DNA of 64,000 nucleotides from Actinoplanes oblitus (GCF_030252345.1 NZ_CP126980.1:4231501-4295500), one strand, 5' to 3'. Shown: positions 16,187-25,692, counted from the first letter of the stretch. The notes: generated by a model from the letters alone, not told the origin. Program-made: numbers and translations.

Positions 16187-17538
16187 TCCAGCCCGACCGG
16201 GCTCGGGGTGGAGCTGGCTTGTTGCCTTCGGTCGCGGATGGTGATCGCCAACGCGACCAGCCATAGCCCGAGAACGACGGGTATGGCCAGGATTTCGATC
16301 CGGTCGGCCAGGTTGGCGACGGTGTTGGGGAGGCCGATGCGTGCGGCCAGCCAGCCCGCCGCGGCGACCGCGGTCGCGGCGGCGGCGACGAGCCGCAGGG
16401 TTCGGTATCGGTTCGCGCGGGCGAGCAGGATCAGCGGTGGCAGGACCAGCACGACGATGATCAGTTGCATTGCTTCGATGCCGAGGTTGAACCCGAGCAG
16501 GGACAGCATCAGTTGCGCGCCGCTCAGGTGTAGTTCGCGCAGGGCTTCGGAGAACGCGAGCCCGTGGACGAGGCCGAAGGCGGCCGCGATGAGTGCCTCC
16601 CGGCCGGGGAACAGCGGCCGCATGGCGTGCGCGGCGGCGACCAGGATGCTCACCGCGATCAGGGCCTCGACGAGTTGCTGCGGCACCGGGACCCCCACTG
16701 CACCTAGGGCCAGGGTCACGGAATGCCCGAGGGTGAACGAGACGGTGATCGACGTGATCCGGCGCAGCGCCCGTCGTGCTCCGACCGCACCGGTCCATCG
16801 CCGGTTGCGGGCCAGCAGTGGTGCTGGTAGCAGGAGGGTGAGCAGGAACAGCTGGTGGTCGGTGCCCTCCCGAATGTGTTGCATGCCGAGAGTGATCATG
16901 CTGAGGAAGCCGTGGTACCGGCCGCCCGATCCGAGATCGACGTGCAGTGGTTGCACGGTATTGGTGACGGTGTCGCGGCTGATGGTTCCGATGGTGGAGG
17001 CGCCGGCGGACTCGCCGGCGATGTCCGAGCCGACGGTGACGATCACGACGTGGGTCGCGACCCGGTCCACGATGGCGTTGTAGCCAAGGTCGAACGATCG
17101 CAGGTCGGTCCCGGCAGGTGGGGTCAGTGTGAAGATCGTCTGCAGTTCCTGATAGCAGCCGGTGGTCGCGGCGTTGCCGGTGGTGCGAACGGTCAAGTCA
17201 CCGATGCTGACCGGCCACGCCTGCCCGTCGTCGCTGGTGGGCGCGAAGTGTGCCAGCAGGTACTGCCGGATGATCGGGGCCTGGTCGGCCACCGCGGACG
17301 CGGTGCTGAGATCGAGGCCGGTGGCCGACTCGAGGTCGGACACCGGGATCCCGACCGTGGCGCTGATCGTGCTCGTTCCCACGTCGAGCTGGATACTTGA
17401 CGTGGGAACGACGTGAGCCGACGCCGCCGGGGCCAGGGCCAGCAGGCCCACCAGGCAGGCGACCAGCACCGCGAGGACCCGGGCGCCGGTCCGCGCCCAC
17501 CGGGCAGCTCTCGGCCGGCAGTGGCTCTGCATCTGCAT
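16111..17538 (-). CDS. HupE/UreJ-family membrane protein with large extracytoplasmic domain
   Basis: A 475-residue protein. The signal/anchor is residues about 20-41 (VLAVLVACLVGLLALAPAAS), cleaved before AHVVPTS. The next 200 residues are extracytoplasmic. The HupE/UreJ domain follows with FLSMITLGMQHIREGTDHQL, SFTLGHSVTLALG, AFGLVHGLAFSEAL and LGFNLGIEAMQL; these conserved His and Glu/Asp residues suggest metal (nickel/cobalt/copper) transport. The start overlaps the stop of the DUF3500 gene (TGATG), so the two are an operon. The last 25 codons overlap the convergent secreted-protein gene, unusual for two intact genes. Confidence 0.8.
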   Translation of the reverse strand: MQMQSHCRPRAARWARTGARVLAVLVACLVGLLALAPAASAHVVPTSSIQLDVGTSTISATVGIPVSDLESATGLDLSTASAVADQAPIIRQYLLAHFAPTSDDGQAWPVSIGDLTVRTTGNAATTGCYQELQTIFTLTPPAGTDLRSFDLGYNAIVDRVATHVVIVTVGSDIAGESAGASTIGTISRDTVTNTVQPLHVDLGSGGRYHGFLSMITLGMQHIREGTDHQLFLLTLLLPAPLLARNRRWTGAVGARRALRRITSITVSFTLGHSVTLALGAVGVPVPQQLVEALIAVSILVAAAHAMRPLFPGREALIAAAFGLVHGLAFSEALRELHLSGAQLMLSLLGFNLGIEAMQLIIVVLVLPPLILLARANRYRTLRLVAAAATAVAAAGWLAARIGLPNTVANLADRIEILAIPVVLGLWLVALAITIRDRRQQASSTPSPVGLDQPNSDHHWSLLVNRLTGLPLAEIE

Positions 17539-18785
17539 CAGCTCTTGGTGCCGCCGTAGTCGGTGGTGCGGTCGCGCCACACCGAGTGGGGGTGGTTGCC
17601 GGAGAGCACGATGCCGTGCTGCATCGAGAACTCGATCCACACCGACGGTCCGTCGATACGCACATAGTCGTTCTGCTCGAGCAGGGTCTTGGTCCCCGAC
17701 CAGCTCACGTAGGTGTCGTCGAGTTCCTTCTCGTACTTGGCTAGGATGGTCTTGGCGTCGCTGTCGGCGACGTCCTGGACGTACGTCGCGATCGCCGCGA
17801 GGACGAGCTTCTTCTGCGCCGCGGACAAGGTGGACGCCTTCACCCCCACCTTGTCAGTCGGGAAGGCCCAGTCCTTGCCCGGGCCCAGAACCAGGTCGGA
17901 GTAGGTGTCGGCCAGCTTCGCGTCGGCGAGTTGGGCGGTGGACAGGCCCGCGAGCATGGCCGCGAAGGCGGCCTGCTTGACCTTGAGCGGCTGGTTGGTC
18001 TTTCCGTTCTCCTCGAACGCCGCGAAGGGCTCCACTCCACGGAACGAGGGGGTCGCACCGGCCAGCTTGCCGTCGGTGTAGGTGTTGGCTACCGCCAGGT
18101 GGTGGCCACCGAACTGGAATTCCCAGGTGCCCGAGTCCTGCGGGCTGCCCAAGATCGCCACGTAGAACTGGTCGCGGCCGTAGGTGTCGCCACCGCCGTG
18201 CGCGCCGAGGTAGTCATCGGCGTTGAGCTGCTGTTCGATCTCGTCGTAGCCGAGCCCGGACGCGGTGCCGGTAGCCGCTTTCAGCACCGCGGTCAGAGCG
18301 GTCAACTGCTCGTCCTTCAAGTCACCCAGTGAGATACCCACCCGCGACTGACCGCTGCCCCCACTCGGGCCACCCGCCTGGGCGCCGGCCGGTGCCCCGC
18401 TGGGGGCGCCGGCCGGCCGGCCGGCTCCACCGCTGGGTTGCCCGGCTTGACCGCCTCCGGGCATACCGGCACCGGTCAGCAGGCCCTGGGGCAGGTTGGA
18501 CCAGCGCTTGGCGCTGGCGAAGGTGTAGTCGAGCAGCACCTTGGCCTGCAGGTCGGCGTCAAGAGTCCGATAGAACGCCTGGGCCAGGGCGGCGACGCTG
18601 CCCGCAGCGGCCGGACCGTCAGCACGTGCCGCCGACGCCGCAGTCACCGACGCCGACGCCGGCGCGGTCGTCGTCTCGGACGATGAGTTGCCACAGCCGG
18701 CCAATGCGACAGCCAGCGCCGGGATACCGGCGAGCAGCGATCGCCGCGACACCAACCGGTCGCTAAGAGTAAGGTTTTTGTCCAC
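17538..18785 (-). CDS. DUF3500-family lipoprotein with Gly/Pro-rich insert
   Basis: A 415-residue exported lipoprotein. The N-terminus has a twin-arginine motif SRRSLLAG and a lipobox LAGC, followed by a Ser/Thr/Ala linker. DUF3500 features include the LPQGLL segment, WEFQFGGHHLAVANTYT and, near the end, DGPSVWIEFSMQHG with HPHSVWRDRTTDYG. A low-complexity insert of PGGGQAGQPSGGAGRPAG type (about residues 108-145) interrupts the N-terminal part of the domain. The downstream HupE-like gene is translationally coupled. DUF3500 proteins are often encoded beside HupE/UreJ; the joint role is unknown, metal handling being a reasonable guess. Confidence 0.85.
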   Translation of the reverse strand: MDKNLTLSDRLVSRRSLLAGIPALAVALAGCGNSSSETTTAPASASVTAASAARADGPAAAGSVAALAQAFYRTLDADLQAKVLLDYTFASAKRWSNLPQGLLTGAGMPGGGQAGQPSGGAGRPAGAPSGAPAGAQAGGPSGGSGQSRVGISLGDLKDEQLTALTAVLKAATGTASGLGYDEIEQQLNADDYLGAHGGGDTYGRDQFYVAILGSPQDSGTWEFQFGGHHLAVANTYTDGKLAGATPSFRGVEPFAAFEENGKTNQPLKVKQAAFAAMLAGLSTAQLADAKLADTYSDLVLGPGKDWAFPTDKVGVKASTLSAAQKKLVLAAIATYVQDVADSDAKTILAKYEKELDDTYVSWSGTKTLLEQNDYVRIDGPSVWIEFSMQHGIVLSGNHPHSVWRDRTTDYGGTKS

Positions 18786-18999
18786 GGCTACGACAGTACT
18801 TACCGGGTTCGGTAGTTTTCTGTCAGAAACCTATGTTTCACCTGTGGCTCTGCGGTAGTCCCCAGCGGCACCAACCGGCACATCCCCCGGCCATCCGTCG
18901 TCTCCGCCGGTGCCATTCCCGTGCGTCCGGTCCACCCCATTTCCGGTAATGACATAGGCAGGCACGATTGCTGTCGTTCCGGTTGTTGATACGTTTCTT

Positions 19000-19197
19000 A
19001 CGCACCGCTCCATGGCGGCGACCGCCGCACCGCACTGGGCACTCGGCCTGTTCCGCGGCACCGGCGGCTACCTCGGCGCCCACCTGCAACCCCACCTACC
19101 CGAGAAGGCGCTCCGCCTGTTTCTCGGTGCGCTCGCCGTCGCGCTCGCTGTGCTTTACCTGATCCAATGCCTGAGCCTCAGCATGGTCGTCGGCTAG
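19000..19197 (+). pseudogene. TSUP (TauE/SafE) transporter remnant, C-terminal end only
   Basis: HWALGLFRGTGGYLGAHLQP followed by HLPEKALRLFLGALAVALAV and YLIQ is the conserved last part of TSUP sulfite/sulfoacetate exporters. About 200 N-terminal residues are missing and no start is present. With the rhodanese module it is a second trace of sulfur metabolism in the accessory zone. Confidence 0.7.
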
Positions 19198-19542
19198 CCG
19201 CCATCCCGCCACCCGGGCAAGCGCGCCTCTACTTTCCGAACCCGCATGCACCAGCGCCCGCAGAAGGTGGGACTAGGGCAAGTTCCGCGCAGCAGGCCGC
19301 CAAGAATTCGCGAACTCACCGTCTTCCAGCCGCTCGAGCGGTACCCCGGCTTCGGCGGCCGCGAGCACCCCGAGCTCGGGCATACCCACCACGCATGCCC
19401 AGGCGCCCTCGCGCATTCCCGTGGCGAGCAGCAGCTGCAACAGGCCCAGAATTAAGAACGTGAAGGTAGCGAAGCGCTGGCTGTCTGGCGCGCGTTGTCA
19501 GCGGCAGACATCAGTAACACAACAGCCACGCGGAGCCGCTGC
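19198..19542. other. gene-poor stretch
   Basis: 345 bases between the TSUP remnant and the next gene. Short open frames are present on the plus strand, but none has a ribosome site or recognisable protein. I see nothing further in it. Confidence 0.3.
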
Positions 19543-19959
19543 TCACAGGTAGTCGAAGTACCGGTTCCACCACCGTGCCCCTTGCTCATGGAGAGATGCG
19601 CTGGCGCCGTTATACATCTCCTCCAAGGGGTCCAACCGCAGGGCAACGTAGCCAAGTTCGTCCAGCGTTCCGTAGACGCGGGCAGTATCAGCTGGGTGCA
19701 GCAATTCTGCTAGTTCAGCATCATCGCAGTACAGGGCGTCTTCGGAAACAACCGCAGCAAGGTCGCCGAAGTTGCTGACCACCACTTTCAGCAGCAGGCC
19801 GCCAGCGGTGGCAGCAGCTGGCACCGTGATGTCGCCGTGGAAGCTGCTGTCCTGGCCGCTGCTGGGCCAGCTCGTTCCGAATGCCGTACGGAGTTGAGAG
19901 GTGAGCTGCGCGAAGCGCGCCGAGGTCCGCTCGAAGTCGAAATCAGCAGGGAACTCCAT
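19543..19959 (-). CDS. hypothetical protein, about 138 aa
   Basis: From ATG 19959 the protein reads MEFPADFDFERTSARFAQLT, then a Ser/Gly-rich turn (TSWPSSGQDSSFHGDITVP), a hydrophobic strand GLLLKVVVSNFGDLAAVV and an acidic C-terminus ending WWNRYFDYL. It is soluble, without signal peptide. The frame extends upstream to GTG 20103, adding 48 residues, and no ribosome site decides the start. It looks like a small actinomycete protein of the kind found next to toxins as chaperone/immunity, but I do not recognise the family. Confidence 0.55.
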   Translation of the reverse strand: MEFPADFDFERTSARFAQLTSQLRTAFGTSWPSSGQDSSFHGDITVPAAATAGGLLLKVVVSNFGDLAAVVSEDALYCDDAELAELLHPADTARVYGTLDELGYVALRLDPLEEMYNGASASLHEQGARWWNRYFDYL

Positions 19960-20256
19960 GTGGTCTGGATCATCATGCTGTTGCAGCAATTCGCGGGTTA
20001 GGGGTTCATCGGCTCGCACCTGAGCATTATGCGAATCGCCAGCAACTACCTTCACCGGCTCGCGCGGGAGTAGCTGTCGCCGTCGGCCTGCTCTAGGACA
20101 CACTCTCTTCGGCCAGAAGAGCGCGCGCCAACGCCTCCGCTTGACTCGCTAACGGCATCGGAGGTCTATGCATGACGATCGACCAGGCCACCCGGCGAAG
20201 ATCATCGTCTGTTTCTTAGAGGCGACACACCCCCTTGCATTCGGACCGCATTCAGA

Positions 20257-20274
20257 ACGTCAGTGACGTAACTT
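20257..20274. repeat. 18-bp repeat with palindromic core ACGTCAGTGACGT, copy 1
   Basis: Perfect 6-bp arms around a single G. Repeated at 21719-21736 with one mismatch, same orientation, both just upstream of plus-strand coding remnants. Confidence 0.7.
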
Positions 20275-20329
20275 CGAGGTTCTGATCTTGCGGGGGAGGG
20301 GCGCTGGCGGAGCCGGTGGAGCATCTCGT

Positions 20330-21620
20330 GCAGTCGCCGTGCGGCTGGTGGCGAGGACACCGTCGACTACTGGATCCGCCGTCAGACGCGCGACGGCCGG
20401 GTGCCGGGGCTCGGCGACATCGCCGCGCCGCTGGCCGCCTCGCTCCGCGACGTCCACCTCGGCCCGCACCCGGCACTCGCGGCGCTGATCCGGCTCCGAG
20501 CCGCGCAGGCGGCCTTGTTCGGCACGACCTCTTGCTGCGCTGGAACCCCGCCCACCTCGGCCCCGACCCGGCCGGGCGGCTCCCCGTCAACGTCACCGAA
20601 CAGGTCGTCACCAACCTCACCGCCCTGCCCCGCACCGACCACACCGCGGTGACCGCCCTGCCGCTGCACCTCCACAAGGGCGCCGCTTACCTGTCCTGCT
20701 GGAAGATCAGCGACCTGTCCGGCGACACCGGCACGCTGCACCCGTCGCCGCACACCCACCGGCGGCCCATGTTCTCCCACGGCCTGGCCTACCAGGACGA
20801 ACTCGTCGACGCCGGCGTCGACGAGCAGCCCTGCATTCAGCCGGTCCTCCTGCCCCCCGTACGCGCGCCCGCTCCTCACCGCACACCGCGCCTACCGCCT
20901 CGCCGAAGGAGCCGGCCCCACCGGTGACCTGTTCTGGTATCCGAGCGCAAGCAGGACCCGCCCCGGCAACGCGATCTTCCGAGAGGCCGTCATCCGCACC
21001 TGTCAGTGGCTCAACCGCGACCCGCCGTGGATGCACCGCACCCCCTGCCGCGACGGCGCCGACACCGGCCTGCGGCCTCGTGTACACGGTCGGCTCGCCG
21101 AACGCGGCCTCATTTCCACGAGCTCGACTGGACGCTGGCTCAGCAGATCGCCGAGCGGCACACCAGCTGGACCTGCCGGCCCGAGGTGCCGCAGTGACCG
21201 GCCCGGCCGAGCCCAACGCCTTCCGGCGCCGGCAACGCGCCGCCGCGGTCGGAACTCGGCGACCTCCTCGGCGTTCATCCACATCAGCTGCCCGAGGGCT
21301 GCGCCGCACGGCACCGCACACCTACATCGTCGGACCGCGCCTCGACGTCCTCAGCGACAACCAGCGCAGTGCCGTCCTCGGCACCGTCGACCAATCCCGG
21401 CCCCTGACCGTAGCGTACGCAAACGCCCTACTCACCGCGATCACGGCGCGCACCAGCGACGCGCCGGACCGCGACCACACCGGCGGCGACGATCCGGCCC
21501 AGGGCGAGTTACGCCGCCGCGGCCTCCTGCAGGCCGACCACCGGCCCGACCGGATCGAGGTCAGCTCCGAGGTGCTACAGCCTCCGCTACCGCGATCACC
21601 GGACCAGCTTCTGACCCCAG
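20330..21620 (+). pseudogene. decayed gene(s) of unknown function with several frameshifts
   Basis: Protein-like sequence can be followed through all three plus frames. TRDGRVPGLGDIAAPLAASL and GPHPALAALIRLRAAQAALF (about 20390-20520) continue as LLLRWNPAHLGPDPAGRLPV and TEQVVTNLTALPRTDHTAVT, then LTAHRAYRLAEGAGPTGDLF and AIFREAVIRTCQWLNRDPPW, later ELGDLLGVHPHQLPEG and YIVGPRLDVLSDNQRSAV. At least four frame changes are needed. I do not recognise the family; dependence on the repeated ACGTCAGTGACGT element upstream suggests an accessory-element gene. Confidence 0.4.
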
Positions 21621-21718
21621 CCTCTCCAGCTGGACATTTACCCGGCGCACCAGCGGTCAGTTGGTTGGCGCTCAACGTCCGGAAGCGACGCACCTCTTGC
21701 ACTATTAGTGGCGGCGAG

Positions 21719-21736
21719 ACGTCAGTGACGTAGCTT
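21719..21736. repeat. 18-bp repeat with palindromic core ACGTCAGTGACGT, copy 2
   Basis: Copy 2 of the repeat at 20257, located 7 bases before the ATG at 21744. As both copies precede coding remnants, they look like operators or conserved promoter elements rather than recombination sites. Confidence 0.7.
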
Positions 21737-21743
21737 TGGGTGC

Positions 21744-22409
21744 ATGATCGTCGCGGAACGGCCACTGCAAACGCCGTGCGAGTGGTGCGGCGAGCTGGTC
21801 GAGCAGAACCCGACCGGCCGGTTGCTTCGCTACTGCCGCGGTCGCGCTTGCTGACAACGCGCGTACGAAACGCGCACCGCCCGGCGCCGCCTGCAGGCCG
21901 ACGTCGACGCCGGCGTCATCCGCCAGCAGCCCGCCGAACGGATCGTCGAGCGCGTCGTGCGCGACCGGCACCCGCGCACCCCGCGCGACCGGCACCCGCG
22001 CACCCCGGCCGGTTGGGAGACCATGCTGGCCGCGCTCGCCGAGCAGTTCGCCGACGGCACCATCCAGGCGTGGCACGCGGACCGGATCCGCGCAGCCCTG
22101 GCCGTCGTCGAGCAGCAGATGGTCGCCGCACAAGCCCGGCTCGCCGGTCACTCCCGGGCCGCGGTGACCGGTTGTCCCGCCGGCCACAGCCTCGAGGCCG
22201 CGATCGCTGCCCGGATCGCGGCCGCCGCCGGCACGCTGCGGACCCGGCTCGGCCGCCTTGCCGCCGAGCTGGCCGCAGACATCAACCAGCTGCGGCACAC
22301 GCTGATCGACCTCGAACACCGCGGCGTCATCACCGTCCGACAGCGCGGCGCCGTCACAGCCGTCGACGAATTGGCCGTGAACGCCCGCTGCGAGATCAGC
22401 ACCCGCTGA
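21744..22409 (+). pseudogene. cysteine-motif/coiled-coil protein interrupted by in-frame TGA
   Basis: From ATG 21744 the frame reads TPCEWCGELVEQNPTGRLLR and YCRGRAC, a small zinc-knuckle-like N-terminus. It then meets TGA at 21852-21854 and continues in the same frame as QRAYETRTARRRLQADVDAG to TGA at 22407-22409. Related actinomycete proteins usually read YCSxACRQRAYE here, so CGA-to-TGA is the likely change. The C-terminal part is helical (EQQMVAAQARLAGHSRAAVT, LGRLAAELAADINQLRHTLI). Intact length would be 221 residues. Function unknown; a mobile-element regulatory protein is possible. Confidence 0.6.
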
Positions 22410-22613
22410 ACTACCCACCTTCTCCGCGCCTCCGTCATGCCTCACACGCGGATATGAGAGTGCGCATGCGCGTCTCATCCTTCATCAGCCCGGCCCCTGT
22501 CTGTCTCCATGTTCGGCTGTTCAAGGCAATCGCGGCGACGGCGTGGGGAGCGGCCTTAGAGCAGCAGGGGAGATCGGTGGCACTACCGAGGTTGGGCTTG
22601 GCGAGGACGCGAG

Positions 22614-23549
22614 GACGCGGTCAACACCTTCCGTACGGCGGACGGTGACCTGCTCGGCTACGGGCACGACGGGAAGACGCGGTTCGTCACCGACCCGTTC
22701 CGCAAACCGGAAGGCTGGGAGGTCACCGCCAGCAAGGAGAGCCTGCCCGACTACCAGCACGAGACCGAGCACGCGACGGCGATCGGCGCCGAGAGCGATA
22801 GCTATGCCGGGCACGCCGACCAGCTCAAACTCGACGCCGCCGATCGCGCGGTGAAGATGCAGACCGTCAACTCGATCCTCGGCACGATCGAGCCCCATGC
22901 CGGGCTGCCGGCGGAGAAGCTGGCGCCGGTCACCGCGAAGGACCTCAACGCCGCTAATCTGCAGGCGACCAGGGGGCGCCTGGCCATCGTGGCCATGGAG
23001 CATTCGGAACTGCGACCGCACATCGCCGAGCTGACCCGGTCCGCCAAGCAATGGTCGCAGACCCGCCACGATCGCACGATGGCGTCCAACCGCGTCGGCA
23101 TGATCGCCGGACGTGAGTTCGCCATGCGGGAATTCGGCATAGCCAAAGACGACCTGCGCCGCGACGTGCTCGCCGAACCGAAACCCGGCGAGCTCGACAT
23201 CTGGGGCCTGGGCCGCGACCGTGCGGGCCACCCCACGCTAGTCGTCGTCGAAGCCAAGGGCGGCAGCGCCGGCACCGAGGGCCGCGAACACCTGCAGCAG
23301 GGCAGCGGCCCCTACCTCGAACGGGTCATGCAGCTCGACCCGAACTTCCAGACCTTCCTGCACGACAACCCGACCATCGCCGCGCAAATCCGCTCCGGGG
23401 CCATCAAGGTGGAGTATTACCTGGTCAGCCAGGGACACGCGGACGCGGCCGGCAACGTGCCGGATGCCAAGGTGTCCCGGTTCGTGTTCAACACCGGTCA
23501 CCCGAGGAACCTGTTCGACCCGCGCAACATCGACGCACCGAGCCGCTAG
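22614..23549 (+). pseudogene. C-terminal fragment of a polymorphic toxin with PD-(D/E)XK-like nuclease domain
   Basis: An open frame from about 22614 with no start codon until GTG 22851, so it is 5'-truncated. It begins with EDAVNTFRTADGDLLGYGHD and runs for about 310 residues. The last 130 residues contain GELDIWGLGRDRAGHPTLVV and VEAKGG, the D...ExK arrangement of restriction-endonuclease-like nucleases, and end in RNIDAPSR. An 8-bp duplication (GAGGACGC twice) lies at the truncated edge. Two genes follow, 33 bases downstream and coupled, of families found beside actinobacterial secreted toxins. The nuclease call is from motif reading only. Confidence 0.6.
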
Positions 23550-23582
23550 GGTGGACCAACGCGAGGACGCAGGGAGCTGAGA

Positions 23583-24068
23583 GTGGCCGAATGGCAAGCC
23601 CTCGACGAGGCCGGGGTGCTGCGTGTGGCACAGACCGTGCTGTCGGCGGAGCCGTGGCTGATGTCCGCTTCGCTGCCGGAGGCCGCAGCCGCACTCGGCT
23701 GGACGGTGACTTTCTTCGACCCCGACTACCCCGACCTGGGTGCGGTGCTCGACGCGGGCTACCAGCTCGGCCCGAAAAGCGGCTACCTCTCCCTCGATGA
23801 CCAAGGCCGGGTCGAGTCCATCCTGGTGCACCTCAACGAAAGCGTCTCGGAGAGTGCCTTGGCGGCAGACGCGTTCAAACAGGATCTCTTCGCCGCCTCG
23901 GCATCCGCGTTGACCGGCGCCTACGGACGGCCGACCCGATCCATGCCCGGCGAGCGGCCGCAGCTGTGGTGGCAGCGAGACTCGACGTGGCTCGGTCTGA
24001 TCACCGAGTCCGACGCCATCTCCCTGCAGCTGACGCCCCAGGAGCTGATGGTGGGCGAGTGGAAGTGA
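23583..24068 (+). CDS. DUF6301-like protein, putative immunity/chaperone partner of the toxin
   Basis: A 161-residue cytosolic protein starting at GTG 23583, with GGAGCTGAGA just upstream. It reads EWQALDEAGVLRVAQTVLSA, then LGWTVTFFDPDYPDLGAVLD, ALTGAYGRPTRSMPGERPQL and a tail TWLGLITESDAISLQLTPQE. This order resembles DUF6301 proteins, commonly encoded next to WXG100/T7SS-type toxins. It begins 33 bases after the toxin remnant and overlaps the following gene by GTGA. Unlike the toxin it is complete. Confidence 0.65.
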   Translation: MAEWQALDEAGVLRVAQTVLSAEPWLMSASLPEAAAALGWTVTFFDPDYPDLGAVLDAGYQLGPKSGYLSLDDQGRVESILVHLNESVSESALAADAFKQDLFAASASALTGAYGRPTRSMPGERPQLWWQRDSTWLGLITESDAISLQLTPQELMVGEWK

Positions 24069-24520
24069 CCACGCCGGACTGGGAGACGTTCCGGAACGGG
24101 TTGGCGAGCAGCGTAGCGGCCCTGCCCGACGGCGGTGTGCTCATCGTCGGTGATCGGGAACGGACGCCCTGTTTCGTGCAGTTCCTGTTCAGCCGGGATC
24201 AGATCGTCGCCGAGGTGGCCAGCGGCTGGGACCAGTTGGGCCGGCCGAACCTGAGCGACGAGGAGTTCGCGGCGCTGGAGCGGATCGGCTGGCCGCCGCC
24301 CGAGCGGGATCCCAGCCTCAACCACGGCCTGCGCCTGCCCTGGCCGGCCCGCTCGGCCGACTATCGCCGGGTGGCCGACATGTGCGTGGCCGCGCTGCGC
24401 GACGTGTTCGAGATCCCCTCGCCGGCGTCACTGTGCTACAAGGCCTTCGTCAGCCCGAGCGGTGACGCCCTGCTCATGCCTCGCCTCGGGATCCCTTCCC
24501 CGGCCGATTGGCGACTCTGA
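24065..24520 (+). CDS. TY-Chap-like protein, second toxin-associated chaperone/immunity gene
   Basis: A 151-residue protein from GTG 24065, coupled by GTGA to the preceding stop. The sequence TPDWETFRNGLASSVAALPD, VQFLFSRDQIVAEVASGWDQ, LERIGWPPPERDP and YRRVADMCVAALRDVFEIPS matches the layout of the YbjN/TY-Chap chaperone-fold proteins of actinobacterial secreted-toxin loci. No membrane segments. It probably binds the toxin or its secretion partner. Family assignment is tentative. Confidence 0.65.
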   Translation: MTTPDWETFRNGLASSVAALPDGGVLIVGDRERTPCFVQFLFSRDQIVAEVASGWDQLGRPNLSDEEFAALERIGWPPPERDPSLNHGLRLPWPARSADYRRVADMCVAALRDVFEIPSPASLCYKAFVSPSGDALLMPRLGIPSPADWRL

Positions 24521-24824
24521 ACCTGGAGATGCGGCGCGAGAGCCCTCAGCGAGGTCTGCAGCAGCCGGCACTCCTCCTCGGCGCCGCGGATGCCACTGAG
24601 GACTCCGTCGGGTCCGGAACGCCCTACCTGTCCCGGTTGGCCCGGGTCACCGTCCGGTGAAGACTGGCCCGGATCGCCGGGCTGGGCGTCAGCGGGCCGT
24701 TTCGCGTTACACCTGACGGGGCGGTAAGTGGCCAGTTTTGTCGATCTCCTCGGCCGATGGCTCAGAGAGGCGCGCTCTGTGGAACATGTGGCGTCGTCTC
24801 GATGTCATCTGAGGAGCACCAACC
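24521..24824. other. intergenic, promoter region of the LPxTG gene
   Basis: 304 bases without a supported gene. It contains the promoter and a ribosome site (GAGGAG at 24810-24815) for the surface protein gene; no repeat or hairpin stands out. Confidence 0.3.
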
Positions 24825-25574
24825 ATGCGGACCCTCCCCGTCCTGCGCGTCACGGCCGCCGCGGCAGCAGGCGTCGCCGTCTCGTTCGGCGTCGCCCCGG
24901 CGGCGAACGCCACCGGCGGCACCATCCCGATCAACGGCGGCAATGTGCCGGCCACTGCCGCGAACTATGAGCACGAGTGCAGCGCGCAACTCGGCGGCGG
25001 CCCGTACCCCGGCAAGGATGTCTGGGTGTTCAACCTGCCCGGCAAGGCGGCCACGACGGGCAGCTTCACCTCCATCCGCGCCATGTTCGACACGAACGGC
25101 GACGGTAAGAGCGACTCCACTGTGGTGATCGACGCCGGAGCTGCGGACGGTGACGACATTGTCACGGTCGGGCACAGTAAGGCGTACGTCATCACCGACG
25201 CCGGCTGGACCCTGATCGATGCCAACGCCACGATCACCGGCAAAGCCGACAAATTCGTGCTGACCCACACCTGCGCGGCCACCGGCACCACCACGACCGG
25301 GCCGACCACCAAGCCGACGACCACCGCGTCGACGAGCAGCACGCCGACGAGCAGCACGCCGACCGAGTCGACCGCGCCGACCGGGTCCAGCTCGTCCAGC
25401 GGCAGCACCGGTGGCGGTAGCGGCGCCGAGGGTTCCGGGAGCGCCGAGGGTTCCGGGGAGGAGAGCCTGCCGGTCACCGGCCTGAACGTGGCGGGCGTGG
25501 CCGCGCTGGGCCTGGGCCTCGTGGGGGGCGGCGCCGCCCTGGTGCTGCGGCGCCGGCGACGCTTCATCGCCTGA
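24825..25574 (+). CDS. sortase-anchored (LPxTG) cell-wall surface protein
   Basis: A 249-residue surface protein. The Sec signal peptide (VLRVTAAAAAGVAVSFGVAP) is cleaved near ANA-TGG. The mature domain of about 120 residues contains YPGKDVWVFNLPGK and a calcium-loop-like DTNGDGKSD. A Thr/Ser/Pro stalk with TSSTPTSSTPTES-type repeats and a Gly/Ser-rich spacer follow. The C-terminal sorting signal is LPVTG, a hydrophobic helix AALGLGLVGGGAALVL and a RRRRR tail. GAGGAG precedes ATG by nine bases. A housekeeping class E/D-type sortase would anchor it; none is in the window. Ligand unknown. Confidence 0.88.
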   Translation: MRTLPVLRVTAAAAAGVAVSFGVAPAANATGGTIPINGGNVPATAANYEHECSAQLGGGPYPGKDVWVFNLPGKAATTGSFTSIRAMFDTNGDGKSDSTVVIDAGAADGDDIVTVGHSKAYVITDAGWTLIDANATITGKADKFVLTHTCAATGTTTTGPTTKPTTTASTSSTPTSSTPTESTAPTGSSSSSGSTGGGSGAEGSGSAEGSGEESLPVTGLNVAGVAALGLGLVGGGAALVLRRRRRFIA

Positions 25575-25650
25575 CCGCTGCCCCGGGGGCGTCTCGGTAC
25601 TGCCGTCCTCGGGGATCACCTGCCCGGGCGGTAGCTCACCGAACACGTGA

Positions 25651-25692
25651 AACGGCGGCCACGCCGGCTTGCAGCCGGTCGTGACCGCCGTT
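25651..25692. terminator. long imperfect hairpin after the LPxTG gene
   Basis: AACGGCGGCCACGCCGGCT pairs with the reverse half (ending GTGACCGCCGTT) over about 18 base pairs with one mismatch and one bulge around a 3-base loop. It lies 77 bases after the stop of the surface protein gene. Confidence 0.7.
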
